Source: Gammaproteobacteria bacterium (GTDB lineage Bacteria > Pseudomonadota > Gammaproteobacteria > Steroidobacterales > Steroidobacteraceae). Taken from it: a stretch of 64,000 bases of DNA. Position 1 is the first letter of the stretch, and each line of letters starts with the position of its first letter. Location: contig JAJPKM010000026.1 of the NCBI GenBank assembly GCA_021323735.1, positions 23,750-87,749 on the forward strand, given 5' to 3'. Below are positions 62,514-64,000 of this stretch, in pieces. The notes below the pieces were generated by a model, which did no database searches, was not told the DNA's origin, and saw only the letters and a list, made by a program, of their open reading frames with translations. The position numbers and the translations under genes are program-made.

Positions 62514-64000
62514 TCAGTATTTGAACAAGGTACCGTTGCCGCTAGAGCCGCCAGTCTGTGTGGTGCCATAGAAGTGGCCGTCGCTGCCTTGAATCACCCC
62601 AGCGACAGGACTAGAGCCATCACTACCCCCGGCGAATGAGTACAGCACTGCCTCGACACCCGCCGGTGTGCACCTGAACAGTGTACCGTTGCCGCTCGAT
62701 CCTCCAGATTGTGTTGTACCGAAAAAGTTCCCGTCGCTGCCTTGAATGAGTCCGGCAGCATTCTGCCCATCGCTGCCGGCGCCGAACGAGTAAAGCACCG
62801 TCTCAACGCCTGCCGGTGTGACTTTGAACACCGTGCCGCACCCGCTCAATTGGTTCCCGGAGAAGACGACGGAACATGCGGCTGCTTTGCCACTGCTGGA
62901 GCCACCACGGAACGTCGTGCCATAGAAGTTGCCATCGGTAGCTTGGATCAGCCCGCCCTGGGGCTGCGCGCCATCACTACCGGCGGGCCCGGCGAAGGAG
63001 TACAGCACCGTTTCCACACCCGCGGGGGTGATCTTGAAAACGGTCCCGCACCCGAATGGGGCTCCACAGTTACCGCCGCCCGATGTCGTGCCATAAAAAT
63101 TGCCGTCGCTGCCTTGAATCAATGCGGCGGTGGGCTCGAAACCATCATTGCCGCCGGCGAAGGAGTACAGCACCGTTTCGACACCCGCGAGGGTTACTCT
63201 GAACACGGTGCCGGCGTCGCTCGGTCCACCGTTTCGTGTCGTACCATAGAAATTGCCATCGCTACCTTGAATCAGCCCCGCGTAAGGGTTCGAGCCATCA
63301 CTGCCGCCGGCGAAGGAGTAAATCACGCTCTCCACACCTGCCGGCGTGACTTTGAAAACCGTACCGAGGTTGTTTGCGCCGCCAAAACTCGACGTACCGT
63401 AAAAGTTACCGTCGCTGCCTTGAATCACCCCACCGTTGATTTGAAGGCCATCGCTACCCCCTGCGAAGACATGCAAAACCGTCTCGACACCCAATGGCGT
63501 GACTTTGAATACAGTGCCCTCGTCTCCGGCTCCACCACCGCTCTGTGTTGTGCCATAGAAATTACCATCGCTGCCTTGGATCGGCGCGGCCCCTGGGGCT
63601 GCGCCATCATTAACGGTTCCACCGGCAAACGGATAGATCACTGTCTCAAGTTCACCCGTGGAGACAACCGCAGTCACGGAAGTACCGCTGGCTACAGCGC
63701 TGTTGGCCGCGGGGCTTTGGCTGATGATTTCGCCACTGGGGGAAGTCACACTTCTCGCAGTAGTCTGAGTACCGAGGGTCAGGCCAACGCCTTGAAGTGC
63801 GCTTGTAGCTTGAGCGACAGTATCCCCGACCACATTGGGAACGCTGACGGTTCCTGGTCCACTGGAGACCACCAAAGCGACCGCCGTGCCGGCGGCCACA
63901 CTGGTCCCGGCAGCCGGATTCTGACCAATGACATTGCCTGCAGCCACGGTAGCACTCGACTGCATGGTCACGGCGCCGGCGGTGAGCCCGGCTCCGGTAA
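62514..64000 (-). CDS. PASTA plus GloVer-repeat protein, truncated by the window edge
   Basis: The C-terminal ~495 residues of a larger protein; the frame stays open to base 64000, so the true N-terminus lies beyond. Two PASTA-like domains are visible at the N-terminal side (VSVPNVVGDTVAQATSALQG). Seven tandem ~50-residue GloVer units follow, with the pattern IQGSDGNFYGTT..GG...GTVFKVTPAGVETVLYSFAGGSDG. Unit 5 carries a ~17-residue insertion with two Cys. It probably folds as a beta-propeller on the cell surface. Confidence 0.85.
   Translation of the reverse strand, partial: TGAGLTAGAVTMQSSATVAAGNVIGQNPAAGTSVAAGTAVALVVSSGPGTVSVPNVVGDTVAQATSALQGVGLTLGTQTTARSVTSPSGEIISQSPAANSAVASGTSVTAVVSTGELETVIYPFAGGTVNDGAAPGAAPIQGSDGNFYGTTQSGGGAGDEGTVFKVTPLGVETVLHVFAGGSDGLQINGGVIQGSDGNFYGTSSFGGANNLGTVFKVTPAGVESVIYSFAGGSDGSNPYAGLIQGSDGNFYGTTRNGGPSDAGTVFRVTLAGVETVLYSFAGGNDGFEPTAALIQGSDGNFYGTTSGGGNCGAPFGCGTVFKITPAGVETVLYSFAGPAGSDGAQPQGGLIQATDGNFYGTTFRGGSSSGKAAACSVVFSGNQLSGCGTVFKVTPAGVETVLYSFGAGSDGQNAAGLIQGSDGNFFGTTQSGGSSGNGTLFRCTPAGVEAVLYSFAGGSDGSSPVAGVIQGSDGHFYGTTQTGGSSGNGTLFKY

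Noticed and set aside
62514..63700. CRISPR-like regular DNA repeats
   Set aside because: The ~150-bp periodicity is the coding signature of GloVer protein repeats, without identical repeats or unique spacers.

Overview
The window looks like chromosomal DNA of a GC-rich gammaproteobacterium, possibly a soil or freshwater lineage near Steroidobacter/Nevskia; the genus is inference. Supporting signs are the fused RlmK/RlmL rRNA methyltransferase, UbiE, a CCA-encoding tRNA-Thr, YhhQ, an RND efflux system, c-di-GMP proteins, and many secreted repeat proteins of the delta-60, GloVer and PASTA types.

Layout. 168-5472: a DHA2 drug exporter, ubiE, a second methyltransferase and an unusual DoxX-DoxX-NDH-2 respiratory fusion, with two pairs of convergent overlapping 3' ends. 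5509-21509: a polyamine locus. On the minus strand, puuD-puuA-potF-potG-potH-potI forms one run. puuB diverges from it, and aguB, puuR and a class III aminotransferase lie further on. Two secreted proteins, rlmKL and a DEDD exonuclease/GIY-YIG nuclease sit inside the locus. Together these genes would import putrescine (PotFGHI), make it from N-carbamoylputrescine (AguB), gamma-glutamylate and oxidise it (PuuA, PuuB) and release GABA (PuuD). PuuC and AguA are not in the window. 21601-33735: an OmpA-like protein, YhhQ, a degenerate EAL protein, a three-gene RND pump and an MscS channel.

33774-37190 is an accessory patch. tRNA-Thr is followed 178 bp later by a duplicate of its 3' end, and the space between holds nested inverted repeats and a hairpin element. 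A VapBC-type toxin-antitoxin pair, a membrane/AhpD fusion, a second copy of the hairpin element and a DUF3592 protein follow. 37222-50945 carries signalling proteins (GGDEF cyclase, hybrid histidine kinase, HDOD), a serine-hydrolase-like protein whose catalytic motifs are lost, a VNGS-repeat lipoprotein, a COG4798 methyltransferase, an acyl-CoA ligase and a metallophosphoesterase. 51282-64000 holds large exported repeat proteins, an aldehyde dehydrogenase, an S9 peptidase, a MAPEG protein, a possible haem lipoprotein and a truncated PASTA/GloVer protein running off the right edge.

The strongest unexplained signals are the hairpin repeat family at 34007-34084 and 36501-36623, where stems change sequence but keep pairing around GCA loops, and its placement inside tRNA-derived sequence. 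No CRISPR array, prophage, integrase or transposase was seen.
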